DNA from: Methanobacterium sp.
Lineage (GTDB): Archaea > Methanobacteriota > Methanobacteria > Methanobacteriales > Methanobacteriaceae
Assembly (NCBI GenBank): GCA_003161815.1
Contig: PMNN01000191.1
Coordinates: forward strand, 3,179-17,746
DNA length: 14,568 nucleotides
Direction: 5' to 3'
The notes under the pieces: generated by a model
Told to the model about the DNA's origin: nothing
What the model saw: the letters and a program-made list of their open reading frames with translations, nothing else
Database searches by the model: none
Translations under genes and position numbers: made by a program
Shown here: piece after piece, positions 8,623 to 14,568 of the stretch
Layout: each line of letters opens with the position of its first letter
Position numbering within the stretch: the stretch's first letter is position 1

Positions 8623-8632
8623 ATATTTAAAT
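8623..8632 (-). promoter_or_regulatory. Weak TATA-like element for the - strand glycosyltransferase series
   Basis: On the - strand the sequence ATTTAAATAT would place transcription start near 8600 and give a leader of about 55 nt before the ATG at 8544. The region is so AT-rich that chance matches are expected. Confidence 0.22.
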
Positions 8633-8782
8633 CATTAAAAATTATTTTGGATTTAAGATGTTTATTCATTAATTTAGAATTTGACTGAGTTAAATGTTTT
8701 AAAGAAGATTGTAAAAGTTCAGATTAATTCATCGGTTAACGTTATTTTTTATAATAGTTATTTATATGTTGATTTTTCAAAA

Positions 8783-8790
8783 TTTATATA
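8783..8790 (+). promoter_or_regulatory. Archaeal TATA box for the GT2 gene at 8843
   Basis: TTTATATA matches the methanogen TATA consensus exactly and follows an A-rich stretch suitable for TFB contact. Transcription would start about 25 bases downstream, near 8812, giving a leader of about 30 nt that contains the GGAG at 8832-8835. Confidence 0.6.
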
Positions 8791-8831
8791 GAATGAAATC
8801 TCATTAACTTTAGGATTTATGTTACATTTTT

Positions 8832-8835
8832 GGAG
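8832..8835 (+). promoter_or_regulatory. Ribosome-binding site that favours the ATG at 8843
   Basis: GGAG sits 7 nt before the ATG at 8843 and lies inside the reading frame if the upstream ATG at 8819 were used. The upstream ATG has no such site and would add eight residues not expected before the GT2 start. Confidence 0.6.
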
Positions 8836-8842
8836 ATTTTTT

Positions 8843-9664
8843 ATGGGAAATGACCAACCTAAACTATCTTTAATTATATTAAATTATAAAAATGCTGAAT
8901 TAACAGCCAAGTGTGTTGATTATTTAGATAGAGCTTCAAAAGAAGCTGCAATTTATACTGAGATAATTATTGTAGATAACAGTGCCAAAGAAACTGCTGC
9001 TCTTCTGAAAGAATTATTAAATGGATCCGTTAAGATCATAGAAAATCAGGAAAACATGGGATTTTCTAAAGCCAATAATCAAGGTATTAGTGTAAGTAGA
9101 GGAGAATATGTTTTGCTTTTAAATAATGATGCGTTTGTTAATCCTGAAGTTTTGAAGGTAGGTATCAGATTTTCAGACGATCATCCAAAATGTGGGATTT
9201 GGGCTCCAAAACTGGTGGGGGAAGATGGGGCTTTTCAAATGTCCTGTGCTCATCTACCTTCTCTTAAAGGTTTAATAATCGAATACTTGTTTTTTAGAAG
9301 TTATGACCGGTATTCTGACTCTGAATTCTGGAGTGGACCTACTGAGGTTGGTGCAGTTATAGGTGCATTTATGCTTATAAAAAGATCTGTCATAGAAAAT
9401 ATCGGAATGCTAGATGAAGATTTCTTTTTTACGGTTGAAGATATTGACTATTGCTACAGAGTTAATAAAGCTAATTATTCAATTTTTTATGATCCAACAG
9501 TAAGTATGGTGCACTTAGTATCCGCTTCTCAGAAAAAAGGAACAGAATATCCTGAACTCCATTCAAATCGAGTTTTATACTTTAAAAAAAATGTAGGAAT
9601 TATTTCGGGCATTCTTTCGGGAATAATAATTAAGAGTGGACTAGCTTTAAGGAATATTTTGTAG
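8843..9664 (+). CDS. GT2-family glycosyltransferase of compact form
   Basis: With the start at 8843 this is a 273-residue GT-A enzyme beginning MGNDQPKLSLIILNYKN. It has VDN at 44-46, NMGFSKANN at 71-79, LLLNNDA at 91-97, GAFMLIKRSVIENIGMLD at 174-191 and VEDIDYCYR at 198-206, all in the order expected for inverting GT2 enzymes of the rhamnosyltransferase-like branch. It lacks the 45-residue insertion of the three - strand paralogues, with only 25 residues between VDN and NMGF. The last 20 residues are hydrophobic and could anchor it to the membrane. It has its own TATA box. It is followed by 327 non-coding bases, so it is probably transcribed alone or only loosely with the downstream block. 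Donor and acceptor are unknown. Confidence 0.9.
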   Translation: MGNDQPKLSLIILNYKNAELTAKCVDYLDRASKEAAIYTEIIIVDNSAKETAALLKELLNGSVKIIENQENMGFSKANNQGISVSRGEYVLLLNNDAFVNPEVLKVGIRFSDDHPKCGIWAPKLVGEDGAFQMSCAHLPSLKGLIIEYLFFRSYDRYSDSEFWSGPTEVGAVIGAFMLIKRSVIENIGMLDEDFFFTVEDIDYCYRVNKANYSIFYDPTVSMVHLVSASQKKGTEYPELHSNRVLYFKKNVGIISGILSGIIIKSGLALRNIL

Positions 9665-9858
9665 AAATATATCAGGAATACTCCAATGATTCTTTTTATC
9701 TTAATATCTAGCAGATGATATCCAATCTCGTCCTATTGATGCACTGAGAGGTTAGGATTCTCCCAAAAAAGAATATTTGTCTCGTTAATAATCGTGAACA
9801 AACCTAAATTATGTGATAAACTACAAATAAATTTATGAGATTGAATAGATTTATAATT

Positions 9859-9873
9859 TAAATAGTCTATTTA
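9859..9873. repeat. 15-nt palindrome, TAAATAG-T-CTATTTA
   Basis: Seven-base arms around a single T are exactly complementary. It lies about 120 bases before the GT4 start at 9992 and could be an operator, but in this AT-rich context a chance origin is quite possible. Confidence 0.3.
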
Positions 9874-9981
9874 TTATAATCAAACCAATAAAAATTCTAT
9901 AAATTATTAGTTTATACTAGTTTAGATACTCCTTATTGAATATTTATTTATGTAAAATGATTAAAAGATTAAAATATAGAT

Positions 9982-9986
9982 GTGAT
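9982..9986 (+). promoter_or_regulatory. GTGAT-type ribosome-binding site of the GT4 gene at 9992
   Basis: GTGAT lies 5 nt before the ATG. It pairs with the AUCAC part of the conserved archaeal 16S 3' end rather than the usual CCUCC core. The same element at the same 5-nt spacing (11140-11144) precedes the next gene. Confidence 0.5.
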
Positions 9987-9991
9987 TTCTT

Positions 9992-11131
9992 ATGGACAGT
10001 TCTAAAAGACCAAATTACGTTTGTATATTCCCTAATCTTTTAAATTTTCAATTAATAAAGGATGTAGGAATGATACCATATACTATGGCTAAATATTTTA
10101 ATTACAATGCTTTAATCGTCACGTATAATAACGATAAATATAGTTATTTAGATCAATATATGAAAGATGAAAATTTTAACTTAAATTTCATTAAAAAGAG
10201 ATTTAATAATCAAAGATATGATATCATAATATATTTAATACTTAAATCCAGAAATATAGATATTCTACAAGTATTTCATTTTCATGATACGTTGAACATG
10301 TTAATTTACTTCTTGATTTATAAATCATTAAATAGGAATGGTAAAATATATGCTAAATTAGATGCTGATTACAATTTAACCTCTTTCCTAGTGGAGGACA
10401 ACGGTTTCTGGCCTTTCGTACGTAATTTTATTCTAAAATATCTTGTAGATTGTTTGAGTGTAGAAACTGATCAAAGTTATCAAAGATTGATTAACAGCAA
10501 ATTAAATTATGCAGGCAAACTTATCTGTATGCATAACGGTTTTGATATTCTGTTAAATGGAGATGATTTCAAGATTGGTGGAAAGAAAAATTATATAACA
10601 ACAGTGGGACGCTTAGGATCAAAGGAAAAGGCTACTGAAATATTATTGGAAGCATTTTCAAAAATTAAGAACCTAAAAAACTGGAAATTAATATTAATTG
10701 GTGAGTTTGAAGAACAATTTCAAGATTATGTTTGTAAATATTTTAAAAAATATCCCCATTTACGGGAAAAAGTGATTTTTACAGGTTTTATAGAAGATCG
10801 AAAAAAAATTTACCAATATTATTCAGAAACAAAGATATTTTGTTTCACATCCCGAAGGGAGAGTTTCGGGATTGCCCTTGTTGAAGCAGCTTATTTCGGT
10901 GATTACTTGGTTTCAACCGATGTTGGAGGAGCTAAGGATGTTTTAAAAGTGACCAATTATGGTGAATTAATTGAAATAGACAACGTTAATTTATTGGCGA
11001 ATAGATTAGGGGATTTAATAGAAAATTGGCAGAAATATGAAAATGATCCCCATCAAAAAATGAATTTGATAGAAGAGAATTTTAGCTGGCCACATTTGTG
11101 TAAAAAACTTTATAAAAAAATTAATGAATAG
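9992..11131 (+). CDS. GT4-family glycosyltransferase, first gene of the four-gene + strand block
   Basis: This 379-residue GT-B enzyme has an unusual N-terminal half, rich in Asn, Lys and Tyr, starting near NYVCIFPNLLNFQ and containing FHFHDT (95-100). The donor-binding half is standard: HNGFD at 181-185, TVGRLGSKEKATE at 204-216, VIFTGFIEDRKKI at 261-273 and RESFGIALVE at 289-298, with an intact E290-x7-E298 pair. It would transfer a sugar to the glycan in the cytoplasm. Sitting 18 bases before the UDP-glucose dehydrogenase gene, it could use a donor made by its neighbours (UDP-glucuronate or UDP-xylose); that is inference from context only. The GTGAT site 5 nt before the ATG supports the start. 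Local base composition is very AT-rich, even for this window. Confidence 0.88.
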   Translation: MDSSKRPNYVCIFPNLLNFQLIKDVGMIPYTMAKYFNYNALIVTYNNDKYSYLDQYMKDENFNLNFIKKRFNNQRYDIIIYLILKSRNIDILQVFHFHDTLNMLIYFLIYKSLNRNGKIYAKLDADYNLTSFLVEDNGFWPFVRNFILKYLVDCLSVETDQSYQRLINSKLNYAGKLICMHNGFDILLNGDDFKIGGKKNYITTVGRLGSKEKATEILLEAFSKIKNLKNWKLILIGEFEEQFQDYVCKYFKKYPHLREKVIFTGFIEDRKKIYQYYSETKIFCFTSRRESFGIALVEAAYFGDYLVSTDVGGAKDVLKVTNYGELIEIDNVNLLANRLGDLIENWQKYENDPHQKMNLIEENFSWPHLCKKLYKKINE

Positions 11132-11149
11132 ACATGATAGTGATTAAAA

Positions 11150-12481
11150 ATGAAAATTACAGTGATAGGAGCAGGATATGTTGGATTGGTTACAGCAGCT
11201 TGTTTTGCAGATTTAGGTAATCAAGTTTTATGTGCCAAAAAAACTTCAAAAAATTTAGATAAACTTAATAAAGGCATATCACACATTTATGAGCCTGGGT
11301 TAAGTGAAATCCTAAAAACAAACATAGAAAAAGGCCGAATAGAATTTACCAATGACATAAAAAGAGCGATAGATTTTAGTGATATAATTTTTATTTGTGT
11401 AGGTACCCCACAAAGCGATTCTGGGAAGGCAGATTTATCTCAAGTAGAAGACGTTGCTCGGCAAATTGCAGAGAACCTGGATAACTATAAATTGATTGTT
11501 GAGAAGTCCACCGTACCAGTGAACACGCACCAGTGGGTTAAAAAGACGATAAAAAGATATTCTAAAGATAATATTGAGTTTGACGTGTCCTCTAACCCTG
11601 AATTTTTAAGGGAGGGTACAGGAGTCTATGATTTCAATAATCCAGATAGAATTGTAGTAGGAGTTGAAAGCGAAAAGGCTAGTACGATATTCAAAGAACT
11701 TTATAGATCTTTTACTGAAAAAGGTAGTACTCTATTGATAACCACGCCTGCCGCAGCAGAACTTATAAAACACGCATCTAATTCTTTCCTGGCTATGAAG
11801 ATTTCCTATATAAATATGATTGCTGAATTATGTGAAAAAGTAGGAATAGATATAAACATGATAGCAGATGGGATCGGATATGACCAAAGAATTGGGAGAG
11901 ATTTCTTAAATTCAGGTATTGGTTATGGTGGGTCCTGTTTCCCTAAGGATGTTAAAGCATTTATAAAAATAGCTGAAGATCACGGATTGGATTTTGGCCT
12001 ATTAAAGGAAACCGAGAAGATAAATGCAGATATGCGTAAAAGATTTTTAGAGAAAATTGAAAACGTTCTATGGATGAATAAGGACAAAAACATAACTATA
12101 TGGGGATTAGCTTTTAAAAAAGGCACTGATGATATAAGGGAGGCACCAGCCATAGACATAGTTCGAGAACTTAATAAAACTGGCGCCAACTTGAGATTAT
12201 ACGATCCACAGGCCAGAGAAAACTTCCAAAAACTGTTCCTTGAAAATAAGAATATAAAATACTTTTCAGATAAATACGAAGCTTTAAAAGATTCTGACGC
12301 ACTTTTAATCATTACTGAATGGGAAGAATTCAAAAAAATAGATTTAAATAAAGTTAAAGGTCTTATGAGACTGCCTATAATTATTGATGGCAGAAATATC
12401 TATGAACCTGAGGTCATGAATGGATTTGAGTATTATAGTATTGGAAGAGAAAAATTTGAAAAATCGGAGATAATGAAATGA
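11150..12481 (+). CDS. UDP-glucose 6-dehydrogenase with altered cofactor-site residue
   Basis: The 443-residue enzyme oxidises UDP-glucose to UDP-glucuronate in two steps. It has GAGYVG (7-12, nucleotide fold), EKSTVPVNT (118-126), NPEFLREG (149-156), the lysine-bearing ELIKHASN (204-211) and the catalytic cysteine in GYGGSCFPKD (258-267, Cys263), followed by the C-terminal UDP-binding domain with GTDDIREAP (325-333). Related UDP-hexose dehydrogenases (ManNAc type) share this layout, so the substrate is assigned partly from the decarboxylase next door. The segment after the second strand reads LCAKKTSKN (27-35) where most relatives have a V-D-I-D type sequence; Lys30 replaces the Asp that normally binds the adenosine ribose of NAD. 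The start has GTGAT 5 nt upstream. Its stop overlaps the next ATG by 4 nt (ATGA), implying coupled translation. Confidence 0.92.
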   Translation: MKITVIGAGYVGLVTAACFADLGNQVLCAKKTSKNLDKLNKGISHIYEPGLSEILKTNIEKGRIEFTNDIKRAIDFSDIIFICVGTPQSDSGKADLSQVEDVARQIAENLDNYKLIVEKSTVPVNTHQWVKKTIKRYSKDNIEFDVSSNPEFLREGTGVYDFNNPDRIVVGVESEKASTIFKELYRSFTEKGSTLLITTPAAAELIKHASNSFLAMKISYINMIAELCEKVGIDINMIADGIGYDQRIGRDFLNSGIGYGGSCFPKDVKAFIKIAEDHGLDFGLLKETEKINADMRKRFLEKIENVLWMNKDKNITIWGLAFKKGTDDIREAPAIDIVRELNKTGANLRLYDPQARENFQKLFLENKNIKYFSDKYEALKDSDALLIITEWEEFKKIDLNKVKGLMRLPIIIDGRNIYEPEVMNGFEYYSIGREKFEKSEIMK

Positions 12482-13425
12482 AAAAAGTTCTTATCACCGG
12501 TGCTGCAGGTTTTATTGGAAGCCACATATGTGATAGATTTATGAATGAAGGATGGTATGTGATTGGAGTAGATAATTTATTAACAGGTAGTCAAAAAAAC
12601 ATAGAACATCTTTCAGAAAATAAAAATTTTAAATTTTTAGAAAAAGATATAACTGATGAATTAAAAATTTCCGATGAAATAGACTTAATTTTACATTTCG
12701 CATGCCCAGCAAGCCCTGTTGATTATTTGAATTTTCCAATTGAGACTCTTATGGTTGGTTCTATTGGAACATTCCATATATTAAACCTAGCTAAAGAAAA
12801 AAAGGCAAGATATGTCTTTGCATCAACATCAGAGGTTTATGGTGACCCTGAAGTTCACCCGCAACCAGAAAGTTATTGGGGAAACGTTAATCCAAATGGC
12901 ACTCGTTCGGTTTATGATGAATCTAAAAGATTTTCTGAATCATTATCCATGGCTTACTATCGAAAATATGATCTGGATGTTAGAATATTGAGGATATTCA
13001 ATACTTATGGGCCTCGTATGAAATTGCTTGACGGAAGAGTGGTACCTAACTTCATCTATCAAGCTTTAAATGGAATGGATTTAACAGTTTATGGTGATGG
13101 AAGTCAAACCCGTAGTTTTTGTTATGCGGATGATTTGGTTGAAGGTATTTTTCTTGTCTCTGAGAAGGAAAAGATTGAGCATAGGGTCTTAAATTTAGGC
13201 AACCCTGATGAATATAAGATAATTGATTTTGCAGATATCATCATAAAAAAAACCGGTTCAAACTCTAAAATAATTTTCAAGCCATTACCTCTGGATGATC
13301 CCAAAATGAGGAAGCCAGATATTACCAAAGCAATGGAAAATCTTCATTGGATACCAAAAATTTCCTTAGATGAAGGAATTCATAAGACCATTGAATTTTT
13401 CCATTCACAAATTAATCAGAAGTGA
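12478..13425 (+). CDS. UDP-glucuronate decarboxylase (UDP-xylose synthase)-like SDR enzyme
   Basis: This is a 315-residue extended short-chain dehydrogenase. It has GAAGFIG (8-14) and GVDNL (30-34, Asp32 for NAD), then HFACPASPVDY (73-83), STSEVYGDPEVHPQPE (116-131), the YDESK catalytic pair (Tyr146, Lys150), RIFNTYGPRM (172-181), GSQTRSF (208-214) and LGNPDEYKI near the C-terminal domain. The combination of CPASPVDY, TSEVYGDPEVHPQ.E.YWG and SQTR.F is diagnostic of UDP-xylose synthases rather than UDP-glucose 4-epimerases. It would bind NAD tightly, oxidise UDP-glucuronate at C4, release CO2 and reduce the 4-keto pentose to UDP-xylose in the cytosol. It directly follows the enzyme that makes its substrate, with a 4-nt overlap. 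A product other than UDP-xylose, such as the 4-keto intermediate, cannot be excluded from sequence. Confidence 0.88.
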   Translation: MKKVLITGAAGFIGSHICDRFMNEGWYVIGVDNLLTGSQKNIEHLSENKNFKFLEKDITDELKISDEIDLILHFACPASPVDYLNFPIETLMVGSIGTFHILNLAKEKKARYVFASTSEVYGDPEVHPQPESYWGNVNPNGTRSVYDESKRFSESLSMAYYRKYDLDVRILRIFNTYGPRMKLLDGRVVPNFIYQALNGMDLTVYGDGSQTRSFCYADDLVEGIFLVSEKEKIEHRVLNLGNPDEYKIIDFADIIIKKTGSNSKIIFKPLPLDDPKMRKPDITKAMENLHWIPKISLDEGIHKTIEFFHSQINQK

Positions 13426-13431
13426 ATAATT

Positions 13432-14289
13432 ATGACTTCAGAAGAAGGAGCCAAGTATGATCTTAGCGTTGCATACAGAATTTATCCTAAGGTTTCTAAA
13501 GTTCCTCCAGTTTTTAGTGATAATAAATATAAATTATCTGAATTTTGTTTAAAATCATTTAAAAGTAGTTTAGGAGATTTAAAAGCAAAAATTTTTGTTT
13601 TATTGGATGGTTGTCCCCCAGAATATGGAGAATTATTTAAAAAATATTTTGAGGATGAGGATCTAGAATTGATAAGACTAGATGCTGTTGGTAATTTAGC
13701 AACATTTTCTATTCAAATTAGAATACTTTTGGAGCAGAATTTTTCGAATATCGTTTATTTTGCTGAGGATGATTACTTTTACTTGCCCAATCAATTTAGA
13801 GAAATGGTGGAATTTCTAAAAGAGAATGATGATGTGCATTTTGTTTCACCTTATGATCATGTTGATGACTACACTTTGAAGTTACATGATCATCCTAATC
13901 AGGTAAAGGCAACAGCATATAGACACTGGAGAACAGCTTCTTCTACTTGTCTTACTTTTTTGACAGATAAGGAGACATTGGAAGAAACAAAAAAGATTTT
14001 TGAAACTTACACCAGAGGAAATCATGATGCAAGTATGTGGCTGAGCCTGACCAAATTTAATTTATTTAATCCGATTAAAGTAGTTAAATATCGTAAAGAA
14101 CATCTTTACACTGAGATCATATTTAAATCATGGCGTTATGGTGTGAAACAATTGCTCTTCGGGAACAGATGGCAGTTATGGGTTCCCTTACCCACTATAG
14201 GTATTCATTTAGAGAGTGATTTTTTACCTCAAACTGAGGAATGTATTGAATACATGAAAAATGAGGCTTTAAAAATGGATTTGGAATAA
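13432..14289 (+). CDS. GT-A-like putative glycosyltransferase of unassigned family
   Basis: I cannot place this 285-residue protein in a named family with certainty. It opens with YDLSVAYRIYPKVSK (9-23) and KLSEFCLKSFKSSL (34-47), then a strand and turn IFVLLDGCP (54-62), GNLATFSIQIRILLEQ (87-102) and YFAEDDYFYLP (109-119). That last motif looks like the acidic metal-binding turn of a GT-A glycosyltransferase. Further blocks are FVSPYDHVD (137-145), HWRTASSTCLTFL (165-177), NHDASMWLSL (197-206) and TIGIHLESDFLPQ (255-267). Arrangement and context suggest a nucleotide-sugar-dependent transferase, possibly the user of the UDP-pentose made just upstream. No membrane segment is obvious. The start lies 6 bases after the decarboxylase stop, preceded by an AGTGA-type ribosome site, so it belongs to the same operon. 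An oligo-T run follows. Confidence 0.7.
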   Translation: MTSEEGAKYDLSVAYRIYPKVSKVPPVFSDNKYKLSEFCLKSFKSSLGDLKAKIFVLLDGCPPEYGELFKKYFEDEDLELIRLDAVGNLATFSIQIRILLEQNFSNIVYFAEDDYFYLPNQFREMVEFLKENDDVHFVSPYDHVDDYTLKLHDHPNQVKATAYRHWRTASSTCLTFLTDKETLEETKKIFETYTRGNHDASMWLSLTKFNLFNPIKVVKYRKEHLYTEIIFKSWRYGVKQLLFGNRWQLWVPLPTIGIHLESDFLPQTEECIEYMKNEALKMDLE

Positions 14290-14294
14290 TTTTT
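14290..14294 (+). terminator. Short oligo-T run after the last gene
   Basis: TTTTT starts immediately after the stop codon of the GT-A-like gene, with no stem. It is a plausible but minimal archaeal termination signal. Confidence 0.25.
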
Positions 14295-14399
14295 CTAATG
14301 GCAACGTATACTTGTAGTTTTAAGAGAAAGAAACTTGTAAAATTATAAAGTGACTTTTGAAGTTATTGAGGGGTAGGGAAGAAATAATTTTTGAATTAA

Positions 14400-14488
14400 A
14401 TATTTTTAAGATAAATTTACTGTCTATTTTAAATAAAACTTTTCACGCATTAGTCTTCCTTCAAATCACCTTATTATCTTAAAAATAT
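14400..14488. repeat. Perfect 15-bp inverted repeat with 59-base spacing
   Basis: The left arm ATATTTTTAAGATAA (14400-14414) is exactly complementary to the right arm TTATCTTAAAAATAT (14474-14488). It could be the ends of a small element, a long-loop RNA stem or a chance AT-rich match. No target-site duplication is apparent next to the arms. Confidence 0.45.
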
Positions 14489-14568
14489 CTAAATCTTCCT
14501 CTGTAAAAGGTTTTCAAATGCTATAGAACTGCGAAATAATCACTTTCAAAAAAATAATTGTTAAAATA

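Larger units (their letters stand above)
8545..8842. other. Divergent intergenic control region
   Basis: About 300 very AT-rich bases separate the - strand series from the + strand GT2 gene. The + strand promoter is clear (TATA at 8783-8790). For the - strand, the best TATA-like element is ATTTAAATAT (complement of 8623-8632), about 80 bases before the ATG at 8544; this is weak. No open frame, tRNA-like fold or strong repeat is seen between them. Confidence 0.5.
9665..9991. other. 327-base gap between GT2 gene and the downstream operon
   Basis: The first 110 or so bases are visibly less AT-rich than the rest. They give short open stretches on both strands that stop codons interrupt, with no product I recognise; a decayed gene fragment is possible. 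The rest is very AT-rich and holds a 15-nt palindrome (9859-9873), a TATA-like TTTATACT (9911-9918, 74 bases before the next ATG) and the ribosome site of the next gene. Confidence 0.4.
14290..14568. other. 279 bases at the right edge without an intact gene
   Basis: No open frame of useful length is present on either strand. On the - strand, one frame from the window end gives a run of about 17 codons to a TGA (complement of 14515-14517), then KPFTEEDLDIFKIIR and a stop. This would suit a decayed or interrupted 3' gene end, but it is too short to identify. A 15-bp inverted repeat spans 14400-14488. Confidence 0.3.

Noticed and set aside
8819..8842. ATG at 8819 as start of the compact GT2 gene
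   Set aside because: The ATG at 8843 has GGAG 7 nt upstream and gives the normal GT2 N-terminus; the earlier ATG has no ribosome site and would encode the GGAG as protein.
11228..11260. Compensating frameshifts in A-rich runs as the cause of the missing Asp in the UDP-glucose dehydrogenase
   Set aside because: Neither alternative frame across this stretch yields the usual acidic motif, and the aligned length matches the family without gaps, so a true substitution is more likely.
11980..12333. Antisense frame within the UDP-glucose dehydrogenase gene
   Set aside because: It is opposite the conserved UDP-binding domain, Ser/Phe-rich as expected from complemented codons, and has no recognisable features.
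13122..13328. Antisense frame within the decarboxylase gene
   Set aside because: It is short, opposite conserved coding sequence and has no supporting start signals.
12478..13425. UDP-glucose 4-epimerase as the identity of the SDR enzyme
   Set aside because: The CPASPVDY and TSEVYGDPEVHPQ motifs and the SQTRSF segment are those of UDP-glucuronate decarboxylases, and the neighbour makes UDP-glucuronate.
1..14568. CRISPR array, tRNA, rRNA, integrase or transposase
   Set aside because: Reading through the intergenic regions showed no regularly spaced repeats, no tRNA-like cloverleaf and no recognisable recombinase motifs; A/T runs alone are not evidence.

Overview
The window reads as part of a surface-glycan (exopolysaccharide or glycoprotein-glycan) biosynthesis cluster from an AT-rich archaeon, most probably a Methanobacterium-type methanogen. 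Direct support: strongly AT-rich DNA, a textbook archaeal TATA box (TTTATATA, 8783-8790), oligo-T gene ends rather than GC hairpins, and start sites preceded by either GGAGG or the shifted GTGAT form of the archaeal Shine-Dalgarno. A large polytopic protein resembling the archaeal DUF2206 family also fits. The lineage is inferred, since no rRNA or other marker lies in the window.

Layout. Bases 1-4041 (+ strand) hold the 3' end of a GT4 glycosyltransferase, a 705-residue membrane protein with a secreted C-terminal domain, and a second GT4 overlapping it by 10 nt. Bases 4073-8544 (- strand, transcribed 8544 to 4073) hold four glycosyltransferases in the order GT2, GT4, GT2, GT2. The three GT2 genes are paralogues with nearly the same N-terminal half and different C-terminal halves. 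A divergent control region (8545-8842) leads on the + strand to a stand-alone GT2 (8843-9664). After a 327-base gap there is a tight four-gene block, 9992-14289: GT4, UDP-glucose 6-dehydrogenase, UDP-glucuronate decarboxylase-like enzyme, and a GT-A-like protein of a family I do not name.

How the genes may work together. The dehydrogenase and decarboxylase would turn UDP-glucose into UDP-glucuronate and then UDP-xylose (or a related 4-keto pentose), and their 4-nt ATGA overlap suggests coupled synthesis. The eight glycosyltransferases plus the GT-A-like protein would build an oligosaccharide of several residues on a lipid or polymer acceptor at the inner membrane face. The polytopic protein has the look of a GT-C-type enzyme acting on the outer face. 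No flippase, oligosaccharyltransferase, polymerase or initiating phosphoglycosyltransferase is visible, so the locus must continue beyond the window or rely on enzymes elsewhere.

The points most worth a second look are: a roughly 45-residue insertion shared by the three GT2 paralogues; the lysine replacing the usual NAD-binding aspartate in the UDP-glucose dehydrogenase; the likely archaeal UDP-xylose route; a perfect 18-bp palindrome upstream of the membrane-protein gene; the Asp-for-Glu change in one GT4 active-site motif; and a 15-bp inverted repeat with a possible gene remnant at the right edge. No CRISPR, tRNA, rRNA or intact mobile element was seen.
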